A stretch of DNA of 52,350 nucleotides, from the NCBI GenBank assembly GCA_036493895.1, contig DASXOZ010000041.1, positions 86,054 to 138,403 on the forward strand. Direction: 5' to 3'. Position numbers and translations under genes: made by a program. A model generated the notes under the pieces. The model ran no database searches. It saw only the letters and a list, made by a program, of their open reading frames with translations, and was not told the origin of the DNA. The DNA is from Candidatus Binatia bacterium (GTDB lineage Bacteria > Desulfobacterota > Binatia > UBA1149 > CAITLU01). Below are positions 26,667 to 36,645 of this stretch, one piece after another. Numbering within the stretch: position 1 is the stretch's first letter; every line of letters starts with the position of its first letter.

Positions 26667-29063
26667 TCAAACCTTGATTCCGAGCGAGTTGACGAAGCGC
26701 ATCTGCTCGATCGTCGTAAACGGCGTCGTATCGATGTTGATCATGACCTTGGCGATCTTCCCCTGGAACGCGTGGGGTGCTTCGTACATCGTCGAGACGC
26801 GGTTGCCGAGATCGGCGCCGAGCGAGAAACCGTCGTAGCTCGTGACCAGCACGACTCGCCTGTACGTCATCTCGGCGACCTTGCGGTCGTTGACGTAGAG
26901 CGCGCCGCCGCCGTCGAAAGGCCGCGCCGTCATCGTCTGCACGTAGCGCACCGTGAGCTTTCCGTCGGGAAGCGGATCCGACGCGACGATCCTCTCGTTC
27001 CACGGATACAGGCTCTGCTCGTAGACGAGCTTGCCGCCGGTAATGTGCAGCACGTAGCCGGCCGGCTGGGATCCGCACGCGAGGATCACGCCGTCGCCAT
27101 GTCCGGGCGGTCTCTCGATCTCCGCGATGATCTCGTGGTTCAGCCCGCCTACGTTCGGTGCGACGTGCGCCGAAATCCTCTCGATCGGCGGGTAGAGCAC
27201 CCAATTCCGGCGAGTGCCGTGGCGCAGCCGGTCCTGGCTGAGCTTGATGATGAGGTTCCGGTCGTCGAGCGGGAAGACGCCGTACTTCTGTGCGGCCGCG
27301 TTCCACTTGCCGACCAGCTCTTTCACCTTGTCCGGGTTGGACTGGGCCAGGTTGTCGAGCTCGTTCGGGTCTTTCGACGTGTCGTACAGCTCCCAGTTGT
27401 CGTCGTCGAAGGAGCTGCCGCGCTCGTGACGCGTGGCCAGGCGCCAGTTGCCGTCGGTGTAGGATCGCTGGCCGCCCAGCTCGTAGTACTGCTCCGTCCG
27501 GGTCGCAGCCTTGGGGTTGGCGAACGTCGAAAGGACGCTCGCGCCCTCGATGGCCTTCAGCTTGATGCCGCGATACGAGTCGGGCCGCTTGACGCCGGTA
27601 GCCTCGAGAATCGTCGGATAGAGGTCGATCACGTGCACGAAGTTGTCGCGCTTCTCGCCGCGCGCCGTGAGCTTCTTCGGCCACGAGACGAGCAGCGGGT
27701 CGGCGATTCCCCCGAGGTGCGCGTACTGCTTGTACATGCGGAACGGCGTGTTCGAGCAGCACGTCCATCCGATCGGATAATGCGGGAACGACGGATCTTC
27801 GCCCATGTGATCGTAGAGCTTGTCGGCCTGCTCCACCGGCACGGGGCTGCCGAGCGCGGGCGCGAAGACGTTGGGCGTGCCGGTCGGCGTGCCTTCGGCC
27901 GAGCCTCCGTTGTCGGACAGCACGATCACCATCGTGTTGTCGCGCTCGCCGATCTCGTCGAGGGAGTCGAGCAGCCGCCCGATGCAGCCGTCGACGGTCG
28001 AGATCGCGCCGGCGTAGCACTCCATGTATCGCGCATAAATGTGCCTGCTCGTCGCGTCCAGGCCGCTCCACGGGTCGGCGCCCGGTGACAGCGGAGGAAG
28101 GCGCGTCGTCTCCGGCACGATGCCGAGCTTGTGCTGGCGCTCGAGCCTCTCGGCGCGCACGGCGTCCCAGCCGGCATCGTAGCGTCCCTTGTATGCATCG
28201 CGATCGCGGCCGCGCACCTGCAGCGGCGAATGCGCGGTCGGATAGCAGATCTGCAAATAGAACGGCTTCCCGGGATCGAGAGCTTTCTCGGTGCGAATGT
28301 ACGTGATCGCGCGGTCGGTCAGGTCGTCGGTTGCGTAGTAGTCGTCGCGAACCGGCGCTTCCACGGGCGTAACCCCGTCGATCAGCTCGGCCGGGTGGAA
28401 GTAGTCGGTCGAATGTCCCTGGAACCAGTACGCGCGCTCGAAACCGCGGCTGGTCGGCCAGTTGTGGTAGGGGCCGTTGGCGCCGTTGCTGTGCGCGGCA
28501 TTCACGTGCCACTTGCCGACGTGCATCGTCGCCCATCCGGCGTCGCGCAGCACTTCGGCCAGAGTCGCCGCTTCCAGTGTCATGTCGCCGCGGTAGCCGG
28601 GGTATCCTGCATCGAGATCGGCGAGCCATCCCATGCCGGCCGAATGATGGTTGAGGCCGGTCTGCAGGGACGCGCGGGTCGGCGAGCACATCGCGCAGGT
28701 GCGGAAGTTCGTGTACTGCAACCCGGCCGCGGCAATTGCATCGAGGCGCGGCGTGCGGATCTCGCTCCCGTAGACACCGAGATCGGAATAGCCGACGTCG
28801 TCGAGCACGATCACGAGGACGTTCGGTGCACCGGCGGGAGCAGCGACTTCGCCCGTATACGAAGGGCGCGAGTCCGCGAACGATTCGGAGACCTGCGCCG
28901 GCGCGCCGCCCTCGACTTCCTTCGGCGTCACCAGCTTGCGCTGCTTCTCGCGAAGTGCCGAAAGACCGCTCGCGCCGAGCGCGGTAACGACCGCTCCCGA
29001 GGTCGCGCCGATCAGGAACTGGCGCCTCTTGATTCCCGAAGGCTTGTCTGTCTCGTCGGCCAT
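26667..29063 (-). CDS. Tat-exported arylsulfatase (Cys-type)
   Basis: A 798-residue type I sulfatase that hydrolyses sulfate esters in the periplasm or outside the cell. The N-terminus has a twin-arginine signal (KRRQFLIG followed by a hydrophobic stretch), so it is exported folded. The metal-binding segment is VLVIVLDDVGYSDLGVYG. The formylglycine motif is CSPTRASLQTG with Cys126, the C-x-P-x-R form recognised by FGE. The second metal site is VIVLSDNGGSAEGTPTGTPN. The C-terminal third (from about residue 540) resembles the beta-rich extension seen in large bacterial arylsulfatases. The start is ATG at 29063, set by GGAGG; an in-frame ATG at 29090 is upstream of that site. The FGE gene follows within a few bases. 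The substrate is not predictable. Confidence 0.95.
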   Translation of the reverse strand: MADETDKPSGIKRRQFLIGATSGAVVTALGASGLSALREKQRKLVTPKEVEGGAPAQVSESFADSRPSYTGEVAAPAGAPNVLVIVLDDVGYSDLGVYGSEIRTPRLDAIAAAGLQYTNFRTCAMCSPTRASLQTGLNHHSAGMGWLADLDAGYPGYRGDMTLEAATLAEVLRDAGWATMHVGKWHVNAAHSNGANGPYHNWPTSRGFERAYWFQGHSTDYFHPAELIDGVTPVEAPVRDDYYATDDLTDRAITYIRTEKALDPGKPFYLQICYPTAHSPLQVRGRDRDAYKGRYDAGWDAVRAERLERQHKLGIVPETTRLPPLSPGADPWSGLDATSRHIYARYMECYAGAISTVDGCIGRLLDSLDEIGERDNTMVIVLSDNGGSAEGTPTGTPNVFAPALGSPVPVEQADKLYDHMGEDPSFPHYPIGWTCCSNTPFRMYKQYAHLGGIADPLLVSWPKKLTARGEKRDNFVHVIDLYPTILEATGVKRPDSYRGIKLKAIEGASVLSTFANPKAATRTEQYYELGGQRSYTDGNWRLATRHERGSSFDDDNWELYDTSKDPNELDNLAQSNPDKVKELVGKWNAAAQKYGVFPLDDRNLIIKLSQDRLRHGTRRNWVLYPPIERISAHVAPNVGGLNHEIIAEIERPPGHGDGVILACGSQPAGYVLHITGGKLVYEQSLYPWNERIVASDPLPDGKLTVRYVQTMTARPFDGGGALYVNDRKVAEMTYRRVVLVTSYDGFSLGADLGNRVSTMYEAPHAFQGKIAKVMINIDTTPFTTIEQMRFVNSLGIKV

Positions 29064-29102
29064 GGTCCAGGATCCTCCACCTCGCGCCATACCGGGAATT
29101 CC

Positions 29103-29210
29103 GGGTCAGGTACAGATTCCGGCCCTGCGGCGCGGCGCGGGACGCGCGACAGGTTCGGATTTCCGGCCTGAGGCCCTGCGCGGTTCGCGCGACAGGTCGG
29201 GATTTCCCGG
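29103..29210. repeat. Degenerate tandem repeat upstream of the arylsulfatase
   Basis: Two units of about 40-50 bases, each GGCCCTGCG...CGCGCGACAGGT(T)CGGATTTCCGG, at 29121-29171 and 29172-29210, with a partial third (GGTCAGGTACAGATTCC) at 29103. They occupy the spacer between the sulfatase start and the comEC stop. No gene is seen here. Confidence 0.6.
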
Positions 29211-29228
29211 GTGCGGCTGCCGGTCCTC

Positions 29229-31589
29229 TCAGTGGGCCGCGATGGCAGGAGCGAGGCGGCCCACACTGGAAGGCCCGGCCACCGGCACCGGACCGCCTCG
29301 GTCGAACGTCTCGAACGATACCGAGCCGTCACGGGCAACGGTCACGTGCACCGCGCCGTCCCGGTCCGTCCTGGCCACCGCGGTATCGTGCGCGGCGTAG
29401 CGGTCTTCGACAGCCGGCGCCGGGAAATGGAACTGGTTGTCGATCCCGAGCGAAATCACCGCAAGCTGCGGGGCCACCGCCGAAAGGAAGCTTTCGGTCG
29501 ACGATGTGCGGCTTCCGTGGTGAGGCACCTTGAGAACTTCCGCGCCGATGCTGCGCGACGCGGCAATCGCAATCTCCGCCGGAGCTTCGATGTCGCCGGT
29601 GAACAGCAGGCGGCGCCCCGCGAACGAAAACGCGAGCACCTGCGAATGATCGTTGTCGTTGCAGGCCGCGGCGCCGCGAGGCGGCCATAGCACTTCGACC
29701 CCGTCTTCGTGAGGCGGCGCGTCGTCGCGCGATACTCGGCGCAGCGGCACACGGCGACGCGCAGCATCGCGTTCGATGGCCGCGGCCGCCGGCGTCTGGC
29801 AAGGACCGTCGGGAATCCAGATCTCTCCGACGTCGAACTCATCGAGGATCTCGGTGAGAGCCCCCGCGTGATCGGACTGCACGTGGCTCGCGACCAGCAC
29901 GTCGACACGCCCGATCCACTGCTGTCTCAGCAGCGGAGCAACGACCATGCGCCCTCTCCCCGGCGATCCCTCGTCGACGACCCAGACTTTTCCACCCGGC
30001 ATGCGTACGACTGCCGCATCGCCCTGCCCTACCGATGCGAACCACGCGTCGAGCCGATCACCGCGCCAGCGGTCCCGGGCTCCGACGGCGATGCAGGCCA
30101 GCGCCGTCGCCGCCAGCATTAGCTGCGATCGCCTTCGCCACGCGCCGGACGGCAGCAGGCCAAGCAGCACGAGCCCGGTGAGCGCGACCGTGAGCGATGG
30201 CCCGGGCGTCGGAGTCGTCAGCGACGCGTAAGGCAGCGACGCGCAGAACGTCGCGACGCCGACGATGAGGCTCGAAAGGAAGGCCCCGGCGCGCACCAGC
30301 AGGACGCCGGCGCCGGGCAGCACGGGAAGCAGGAGGAGCCCGCCGAGCCCGCTGACGACGACCGCCGAAACCAGCGGCGCCGCGAGCAGGTTCGCGACCG
30401 GCGCCACCAGCGAAATGCGCTCAAAGTGATGCGCGACGATCGGGGTCGTAACTGCCCAGCAGACAAGGGTTAATCGGAGCGCTCCGCCGCACAGTCGCCG
30501 TGCCGTCGTCGCAACCGTTTTCGCCCGCGTGGCGGCCCCGGGTTGCGCGCCTGAAACTCCGCCTGCCGAAGCGGCCCGGACCGGCCTCAGCTCACCGATA
30601 CGCGCATCCCTCGCGACCCGTCGCTGCCTCGCATCGAGCACCAGCGCGACCACCGCGACGTACGAAAGCTGGAAGCCCGCCTCCTCCGCGACCCCGGGCA
30701 TCGCCAGCGCCAGCACGATCGCGCTGCCGGCCAGCGCCCTCAGCCCGTTGGCCGGCCGTCCGCGCCACAGTGCCGCCATCGCCGCCAGCGCCATCAGCTC
30801 GGAACGGTAGACCGAGACGTCGCCGCCGCAGATCGCGCCGTATCCGACGATTGCCAGCGCCGCGGCCAGCGCCGCGCCCTTCATGACGTCGAAGCGTTCG
30901 AGCAGCGTCAGGCTGAGCCCGGCAGTGCCGCGCACGACCGCGACGACGATCGCGACGATGAGAGCCATGTGGGAGCCGGAGATCGCGAGGAAATGCGCCA
31001 GCCCCGCGTCGCGTATCGCGATCGACGTCGTCGCATCGATGCCGGTGCGGTCGCCGATCACCAGGGCCTCGAGAATTTCGGCGCCCTGCCCTCCGACGCG
31101 GTCGCAGGCATCCGAGAACAGGCGCCGCAGCCGGTCGACGACGCCATCGCGCGGGTCGAGCACCGTGACGTCGCCATCGCTCCAAGCCGCTGCGCTCGCG
31201 AAGATCCCGCGCCTGGCGTTGTACGCGGCCCAGTCCGGCTCGCCGAAATTGCCGAACCCGCGAATGCGGCGAAGGCGCGAGCGCAGCGCGATGCGGTCGC
31301 CGGTGCGCCAGCGCCGCGACGTCTCGTGCAGCGACACGCCGAGCAGGCCCGATGCCGCGGCGTCGTCGGCGGTCTCGACCGCGAGCGTAAGCTTTACGCC
31401 GTCACCGAAGGTCGGCGCGAGATCGACGACGCGGCCGGTGATCGCGATCGCACCGCCGGTCGATGATTCGTCGCCGAGGAGTGCTTCCACGGGCGGCGGC
31501 GCTCCAGGGAGATGCCAGCCCCGCGCCGGAGCCCGCCAGAACAGTTCCTGGCAGCCGAGAAGCAGGAGTGCCGCGACCACGAGCCGCAT
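29229..31589 (-). CDS. comEC: ComEC/Rec2-type DNA uptake channel with C-terminal metallo-beta-lactamase domain
   Basis: A 786-residue polytopic inner-membrane protein that in competent bacteria passes single-stranded DNA into the cytoplasm. An N-terminal OB-like domain (GRVVDLAPTFGDGVKLTLAVE, RGFGNFGEPDWAAYNARRGIFA) precedes the competence domain with the signature HFLAISGSHMALI and several membrane helices. A beta-lactamase-fold domain begins near DAWFASVGQGDAAVVRMPGG. It holds ASHVQSDHAGAL, LLFTGDIEAPAE and VLKVPHHGSRTSS. The first motif is H-x-Q-x-D-H where relatives usually have H-x-[DH]-x-D-H, so one metal ligand is altered. The start is ATG at 31589 after GGGGAG. Length is usual for the family. 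No other competence genes are in the window. Confidence 0.93.
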   Translation of the reverse strand: MRLVVAALLLLGCQELFWRAPARGWHLPGAPPPVEALLGDESSTGGAIAITGRVVDLAPTFGDGVKLTLAVETADDAAASGLLGVSLHETSRRWRTGDRIALRSRLRRIRGFGNFGEPDWAAYNARRGIFASAAAWSDGDVTVLDPRDGVVDRLRRLFSDACDRVGGQGAEILEALVIGDRTGIDATTSIAIRDAGLAHFLAISGSHMALIVAIVVAVVRGTAGLSLTLLERFDVMKGAALAAALAIVGYGAICGGDVSVYRSELMALAAMAALWRGRPANGLRALAGSAIVLALAMPGVAEEAGFQLSYVAVVALVLDARQRRVARDARIGELRPVRAASAGGVSGAQPGAATRAKTVATTARRLCGGALRLTLVCWAVTTPIVAHHFERISLVAPVANLLAAPLVSAVVVSGLGGLLLLPVLPGAGVLLVRAGAFLSSLIVGVATFCASLPYASLTTPTPGPSLTVALTGLVLLGLLPSGAWRRRSQLMLAATALACIAVGARDRWRGDRLDAWFASVGQGDAAVVRMPGGKVWVVDEGSPGRGRMVVAPLLRQQWIGRVDVLVASHVQSDHAGALTEILDEFDVGEIWIPDGPCQTPAAAAIERDAARRRVPLRRVSRDDAPPHEDGVEVLWPPRGAAACNDNDHSQVLAFSFAGRRLLFTGDIEAPAEIAIAASRSIGAEVLKVPHHGSRTSSTESFLSAVAPQLAVISLGIDNQFHFPAPAVEDRYAAHDTAVARTDRDGAVHVTVARDGSVSFETFDRGGPVPVAGPSSVGRLAPAIAAH

Positions 31590-31652
31590 CGCTCCCCGCT
31601 AGCGGAACCGCTCTCACTCCGAAAGAGCCGCCGGCGAAGCAATTACATCAAC

Positions 31653-31703
31653 GGAATGGGGTCTGACCCCATTCCGATATGGCATGGGGACTGACCCCAT
31701 TCC
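31653..31703. repeat. REP-like palindromic elements (two copies)
   Basis: GGAATGGGGTC-T-GACCCCATTCC is a perfect 11+1+11 palindrome at 31653-31675. A second, shorter palindrome ATGGGGACTGACCCCAT follows at 31684-31700 and continues TCC. The same core recurs at 35910-35997. They sit in the comEC-uvrC spacer, about 20 bases after the uvrC stop on the minus strand. Confidence 0.8.
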
Positions 31704-31721
31704 TGGCCGCGGCTTCCGTGA

Positions 31722-33860
31722 CTACGCTTCCGGCTCGGCAGTGCTGCGCAGCGCCGCCGCGACCTTCTCGGCGAGCACCGGTCCGACGCCCGGCACTCCG
31801 GCAATCTCCTCGACCGACGCCGCGCGGATCCGCTTGACGCTTCCGAATGCCGACAGCAGCGCCCGCTTCTTGCCGGGCCCGATGCCGCCGATGTCGTCGA
31901 GCACCGAGCGAAGCCGCTTCTTGGCGCGCAGCTCGCGGTGGAACCTGATCGCAAACCGGTGCGCCTCGTCCCGGATCTGCTGAAGGAGAAACAGCGCATT
32001 CGAGTTGCGGCGCAGCACGATCGGGTTGCTGCGCCCCGGCCGGAACACCCTTTCCTCGGAATGCTCGATCTCTTCCTGCTGGAACTCGCCGCGCACCTTG
32101 TCCTTGGCGAGCGACGCTAGTTCGACGCCATCCACCCCGATCTCGCGCATCGCCTCGACCGCCATCGACAACTGTCCGCGACCTCCGTCAACCAGAAGGA
32201 GGTCGGGAAGCCCGCCTTCATCCTTGCCGCGCGCGAGGCGCCGCGACAGCACTTCCTTCATCGCTGCAAAATCGTCGTTGCGCTGGACCCCGCGCAGCTT
32301 GTAGCGACGGTAGCTCTGCTTGTCGGGCCGCCCTTCGTCGAACACGACCATCGATGCGACCACCGCCTCGCCCTGCACGTGCGAGATGTCGAAACATTCG
32401 ATGCGCTTCGGCGTCGAGGCAAGGTTCAGCTTGGTGCGCAGCTCCTCGAGCATCTTCTCGCGGCGCAGCGCTTCGTCACTGCGATCGGCGAAGGCCTGGC
32501 GCGCATTCTCGAGCGCCATCTCGACGAGGCGGCGCTTGTCGCCACGCTGGGGCGCAAACACCGAGACCTTCGTGCCGCGAAGTCCCGTCAGGTAGTCCGC
32601 GAGCGCATCCGCACCCTCGAATGCCAGCGGCAGCAGCACTTCCTCGGGAATGTAACGGTCGCCTTCGTAGAAACGGCCCGTCAGCGCCGAAATCACTTCC
32701 TCGTCGGGAAAATCGAAATCCTCCAGGCGATAGGAATTGTTGCCGACGAGCTTTCCCGCGCGCACCAGCAGCACCTGGGCCTCGAGGAAGCCTCCCTCGC
32801 GGTAGAAACCGAACACGTCGCGGTCGCCGCCGCCATGCACGAGCGCCTTCTGTTTCTCGGCAACCTTGGAGACGGCTTCGATGCGGTCGCGAACCCGCGC
32901 AGCGTCCTCGAACCGTTCCTCGTCGGCTGCCGCTGCCATCGCCGCGCGAAGATCGGCGACCAGCGCATCCGTCTTGCCTTCGAGAAGCTGGGTCGCGCCT
33001 TTGAGCTGGCGCTCGTACTCGACGCGATCGACCGGGAGCACGCACGGCGCCAGGCAGCGCTTGATCTGGTATTCGAGGCAGGGTCGCGAGCGGTTGCGGA
33101 ATACCGCGTCCGAACACGTCCGCAGCGGAAAGATCTTGCGCGCGATCTCGAGGGTTTCGCGAATTCCCGACGCGGAAGCGAAAGGGCCGAGATAGACGCT
33201 GCCGTCGCGCACGATCTTCCTGGTGACGAGGATGCGGGGCCACTGGTCCTTCACCGTGACCTTCACGGAGAGATAGCTCTTGTCGTCGAGCAGCTTGATG
33301 TTGTAGCGCGGCTTGTACTGCTTGATCAGGTTGTTCTCGAGGATCAGCGCCTCGGTCTCGCTGACCGTCACGAGGGTTTCAAAGTCGGCGGCGCGGTTCA
33401 TCAGGAAGCTGACCTGGTAGCGGCCGTCGCCGCCGCGCACGTAGCTACGCACGCGATCGCGCAGGTTCTTCGCCTTGCCGACGTACAGCGCCTTGCCGCG
33501 CCGGTCCTTGAAGATGTAGACACCCGGTCCGGTCGGTGCCGCGGCGGCCTTTTCGGCCATGCGCTGTTCGAGTTTTTCGCGCTCGGACGGCGAGGTTTTC
33601 TCGTCGGCGGGTGGTGCATCCGTGGCGGCATTCCCGGCCGGCGCGGACTCGTCGTGCGCCGCTTCGGCGGCATTCCCGGCGGGCGCGGACTCGTCGTGCG
33701 CCGCTTCGGCGGCGACGCCGGATGCAGACTCGGGGGAAGCTTTGGCGGCGGCAGTCCCTTCGGCGGGTAGCGCGGCACCTTCGGGCACTGCGCCTTTGGC
33801 CTCGCTCTCCGCGCCCGGCTCCGTATCGTCCGGCGCGCCCGCTTCGGGGTCAGCCGGCAA
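31722..33860 (-). CDS. uvrC: Excinuclease ABC subunit C with Ala/Pro-rich N-terminal extension
   Basis: Dual-incision nuclease of nucleotide excision repair. After about 105 residues of extension comes the GIY-YIG domain ([26 protein letters not shown]), the Cys-rich linker ([25 protein letters not shown]), the UVR domain that binds UvrB ([18 protein letters not shown]), the RNase-H-like second nuclease domain ([22 protein letters not shown]) and a C-terminal helix-hairpin-helix pair ([22 protein letters not shown]). The start is probably the TTG at 33860, overlapping the uvrB stop by 11 bases, which implies translational coupling. An ATG at 33560, close to the conserved domain, is the alternative but has no ribosome-binding site. 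The extension (712 residues in all, usually about 600-650) contains a 42-base direct repeat. Confidence 0.93.
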   Translation of the reverse strand: MPADPEAGAPDDTEPGAESEAKGAVPEGAALPAEGTAAAKASPESASGVAAEAAHDESAPAGNAAEAAHDESAPAGNAATDAPPADEKTSPSEREKLEQRMAEKAAAAPTGPGVYIFKDRRGKALYVGKAKNLRDRVRSYVRGGDGRYQVSFLMNRAADFETLVTVSETEALILENNLIKQYKPRYNIKLLDDKSYLSVKVTVKDQWPRILVTRKIVRDGSVYLGPFASASGIRETLEIARKIFPLRTCSDAVFRNRSRPCLEYQIKRCLAPCVLPVDRVEYERQLKGATQLLEGKTDALVADLRAAMAAAADEERFEDAARVRDRIEAVSKVAEKQKALVHGGGDRDVFGFYREGGFLEAQVLLVRAGKLVGNNSYRLEDFDFPDEEVISALTGRFYEGDRYIPEEVLLPLAFEGADALADYLTGLRGTKVSVFAPQRGDKRRLVEMALENARQAFADRSDEALRREKMLEELRTKLNLASTPKRIECFDISHVQGEAVVASMVVFDEGRPDKQSYRRYKLRGVQRNDDFAAMKEVLSRRLARGKDEGGLPDLLLVDGGRGQLSMAVEAMREIGVDGVELASLAKDKVRGEFQQEEIEHSEERVFRPGRSNPIVLRRNSNALFLLQQIRDEAHRFAIRFHRELRAKKRLRSVLDDIGGIGPGKKRALLSAFGSVKRIRAASVEEIAGVPGVGPVLAEKVAAALRSTAEPEA
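33625..33708 (-). repeat. 42-base direct repeat in the 5' extension of uvrC
   Basis: Two tandem copies (33625-33666 and 33667-33708) that differ at one base, coding for two copies of the 14-residue peptide [14 protein letters not shown] in the N-terminal extension of UvrC. The period is a multiple of three, so the frame is kept. Confidence 0.85.
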
Positions 33861-35856
33861 GGCCGAGCTCCTGCTGCTCGATGCGACGGGCCTTGTCGCG
33901 CAGCTCGGCCGCGCGCTCGAAATCGAGGCGCTCGGACGCTTCGCGCATCAGGCGGCGAAGGCGCGCGATCTCGGCCTTCGCGTCGGCGTCGCTGCCGTAG
34001 CGCGGTGACTCTTCGGCGACTTCGGGAATCGGGAAGTAGTCGAGGTCGGCCATGCGCACCAGCGGATCGTCGATCGCACGCACCGTGCTGCGCGGGATGA
34101 TGCCGTTCGCTTCGTTGTACGCCTCCTGCACGGCACGGCGTCGATCGGTTTCGTCGATCGCGCGTTTCATCGAATCCGTCATGACGTCTGCGTAGAGAAT
34201 GACGCGACCGTCCACGTTGCGCGAGGCTCGTCCCATCGTCTGGATCAGCGAGCGCGACGAGCGAAGGAAGCCCTCCTTGTCCGCATCCAGCACCGCAACC
34301 AGCGCGACTTCGGGAAGGTCGAGTCCTTCGCGCAGAAGATTGATGCCGACGAGCACGTCGAAGGTGCCCTTGCGAAGGTCGCGCAGGATCTCGGTGCGCT
34401 CCAGCGTGTCGATGTCCGAGTGCAGGTAGCGCACCTTGACGCCGAGGTCACGGTAGTAGTCCGTCAGGTCCTCGGCCATTTTCTTGGTCAGCGTCGTCAC
34501 GAGCACGCGGTGACCGCTCTCGACGGTGCGGCGCACTTCCTCCAGAAGGTCGTCCACCTGCTGGCCCGCCGGTTTCACCTCGATCATCGGATCGACCAGT
34601 CCCGTCGGCCTCACGAGCTGCTCGACGATCACGCCGCCCGAGCTTTCGATCTCGAAGTCGCCCGGCGTGGCCGACACGTAGATGCAAGGCCCGATCACGC
34701 TCTGGAACTCCTCGAACTTGAGCGGGCGGTTGTCGAGCGCCGACGGCAGGCGGAATCCGAAATCGACGAGCGTCTCCTTGCGCGAGCGGTCGCCGCGATA
34801 CATCGCGCCGACCTGCGACACGGTCACGTGGCTCTCGTCGAGGAACGCGACGAAGTCCGGGGGAAAATAATGCAGCAGCGTCGGCGGCGTCTCGCCGGGC
34901 TTGCGACCGGTCAGGTGCCGCGAGTAGTTCTCGACGCCGGGACAGGTGCCCATCTCCGACAGCATCTCGATGTCGTAGAGCGTGCGCTGCTCGAGACGCT
35001 GGGCCTCGAGCATCTTGCCCGCCAGGCGAAGCTCCGCCAGGCGCGTGCCGAGCTCCTGGCGGATCGACTCGATTGCCGCCTTCAGGCGGTCGGGGCCGGT
35101 CACGTAGTGGCTGGCCGGGTAGAGGCAGACGCGCTCAGGCCGCGCGAGCACCGTGCCGCGCAGGGGATCGATCTCCTTCAGCGCCTCCACTTCGTCGTCG
35201 AAGAACTCGACGCGGATCGCGCGCGAGTCCTCGTAGACCGGGAAGATCTCGACGACGTCGCCGCGCACGCGGAAGGTCCCGCGGTGGAAATCGACATCCG
35301 AGCGCTTGTACTGGATGCGCACGAGGCGATCGAGCACCTCGTCGCGGTCGATGCGCATGCCCTCTTCGAGAAAGAGCAGCATGTCGAAATATTCGGTCGG
35401 CGAGCCGAGGCCGTAGATGCACGAGACCGACGCGACGATGATCGTGTCGCGCCGTTCGAGCAGCGCCGCGGTCGCGGAGTGGCGAAGCTTGTCGATCTCG
35501 TCGTTGATCGACGAGTCCTTCTCGATGTAGGTGTCGGTGGACGGGACGTAGGCCTCGGGCTGATAATAGTCGTAATACGACACGAAATAGCGGACGGCGT
35601 TTTCGGGAAAGAGCAGGCGAAGCTCGTTGTAGAGCTGGGCCGCCAGGGTTTTGTTGGGCGCCAGGATCAGCGCCGGCCTCTGCAGCCTCGCGATCACGTT
35701 GGCGACCGTGAAGGTCTTTCCCGAGCCGGTGACGCCGAGCAGCACCTGGTGGCGCATGCCGGTCTGCACCCCCTCGGTCAGCGCAGCGACCGCCTCGGAC
35801 TGGTCTCCGCTGAGCTCGAAGTCCGTAACCAGATGAAAGCGCTCGTCCTGGGCCAT
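33850..35856 (-). CDS. uvrB: Excinuclease ABC subunit B
   Basis: The 668-residue DNA-damage-verifying helicase-like subunit of UvrABC. Walker A is [10 protein letters not shown] and the DNA-inserting beta-hairpin region is [27 protein letters not shown]-like motif II appears as FLDESHVT, followed by the helicase C motifs ([54 protein letters not shown]). The C-terminal UVR domain ([29 protein letters not shown]) contacts UvrC. The start is ATG at 35856: a GGAGG lies five bases before it, whereas the ATG at 35868 overlaps that site. uvrC follows with an overlap. A REP-like repeat cluster lies upstream. Confidence 0.97.
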   Translation of the reverse strand: MAQDERFHLVTDFELSGDQSEAVAALTEGVQTGMRHQVLLGVTGSGKTFTVANVIARLQRPALILAPNKTLAAQLYNELRLLFPENAVRYFVSYYDYYQPEAYVPSTDTYIEKDSSINDEIDKLRHSATAALLERRDTIIVASVSCIYGLGSPTEYFDMLLFLEEGMRIDRDEVLDRLVRIQYKRSDVDFHRGTFRVRGDVVEIFPVYEDSRAIRVEFFDDEVEALKEIDPLRGTVLARPERVCLYPASHYVTGPDRLKAAIESIRQELGTRLAELRLAGKMLEAQRLEQRTLYDIEMLSEMGTCPGVENYSRHLTGRKPGETPPTLLHYFPPDFVAFLDESHVTVSQVGAMYRGDRSRKETLVDFGFRLPSALDNRPLKFEEFQSVIGPCIYVSATPGDFEIESSGGVIVEQLVRPTGLVDPMIEVKPAGQQVDDLLEEVRRTVESGHRVLVTTLTKKMAEDLTDYYRDLGVKVRYLHSDIDTLERTEILRDLRKGTFDVLVGINLLREGLDLPEVALVAVLDADKEGFLRSSRSLIQTMGRASRNVDGRVILYADVMTDSMKRAIDETDRRRAVQEAYNEANGIIPRSTVRAIDDPLVRMADLDYFPIPEVAEESPRYGSDADAKAEIARLRRLMREASERLDFERAAELRDKARRIEQQELGLAG

Positions 35857-35909
35857 CGAACCCTCCATGCTAGCCGATCGCCCCGCCCGATCCGAGTCCG
35901 CAGGGTTTG

Positions 35910-35997
35910 GGAATGGGGTCAGGCACCAGAGGAATGGTGCCTGACCCCATTCCTGTGGTGCCTGACCCTATTCCTGTGGTGCCTGACCCCATTACAG
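35910..35997. repeat. REP-like cluster: 19-bp inverted repeat plus three 21-bp direct repeats
   Basis: A perfect inverted repeat (35910-35928 with 35935-35953, loop GAGGAA) of GGAATGGGGTCAGGCACCA is followed by direct copies of TGGTGCCTGACCCCATTCC at 35935, 35956 and 35977, period exactly 21. The core is shared with the palindromes at 31653-31700. It lies between uvrB and the divergent gene at 36067, so it may affect both promoters. Such GGTGCCTGACCCC elements are known as dispersed repeats in several bacterial lineages, some with RAYT transposases; no RAYT gene is in this window. Confidence 0.85.
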
Positions 35998-36066
35998 ATA
36001 CGCATATCCGGCCGCGCACCGTGGGGATTTTGACTGGCGCGACCCCCGCTCTTAAGGTTCCGGGCC

Positions 36067-36615
36067 GTGCTGCGTCTACTTTTTACGATGATCACGACGG
36101 TGCTGATCGGCCTGGGCACCGGCTACTTCCTGTGGGGCTCGAGAGTGGCGAGGATGAGCGAGGCGATGAGCGCGCTGACCCTCGAGGAGGACACGCTGCG
36201 CGCGCGCCTGGGCGCCCCGAAGCAACCCTCCTCCGCCGACGCGGCGCCGAAAAGCGGCGACGAGCTGCGCGCGATCAGCGAATCGATCGCCGGAGTCCGG
36301 CAGGAGCTTGCCGAGCAGAAGTCGCTGATCGAGAAGAGCGCCGCAGCGGCGGGCAGCTCCGATGCCGCGGCGACCAACACCGAGCTCGCCAAAGTTCGCA
36401 CTCAGTTGAGCGAGTGCAACGCGGACAAGGCGGATCTCGAAGCGAAGATGCGGCGGGCTTCTGCTCAGCCTGCGTACGACACCGGCACGCCGCCGCGCGG
36501 TACGGTCGCGCCGGCTTACGATCCGAACGCCGGGCGCCAGGTGGTGCCCCCGGCCTACGATCCGAATGCACCGCGCGCGGCCCCACCGCCGCCCGCGTAC
36601 GATCCGAATCGCTGA
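36067..36615 (+). CDS. Membrane-anchored coiled-coil protein with PAYDPN repeats
   Basis: A 182-residue protein of unknown function. It has one N-terminal membrane segment (MLRLLFTMITTVLIGLGTGY), a charged helical region with heptad-like spacing at about residues 27-130 (SEAMSALTLEEDTLRARLG, ELRAISESIAGVRQELAEQ, ELAKVRTQLSECNADKADLEAKM), and a Pro-rich tail in which PAYDPN occurs three times after a PAYDTG variant. The start is GTG at 36067. It is divergent from uvrB across the REP-like cluster and convergent with the lipoprotein enzyme downstream. The layout suggests an inner-membrane tether reaching into the periplasm; that is inference. Confidence 0.7.
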   Translation: MLRLLFTMITTVLIGLGTGYFLWGSRVARMSEAMSALTLEEDTLRARLGAPKQPSSADAAPKSGDELRAISESIAGVRQELAEQKSLIEKSAAAAGSSDAAATNTELAKVRTQLSECNADKADLEAKMRRASAQPAYDTGTPPRGTVAPAYDPNAGRQVVPPAYDPNAPRAAPPPPAYDPNR

Positions 36616-36645
36616 GCCAGCGGAACGAGAGGGCCTTCTTCCGTT

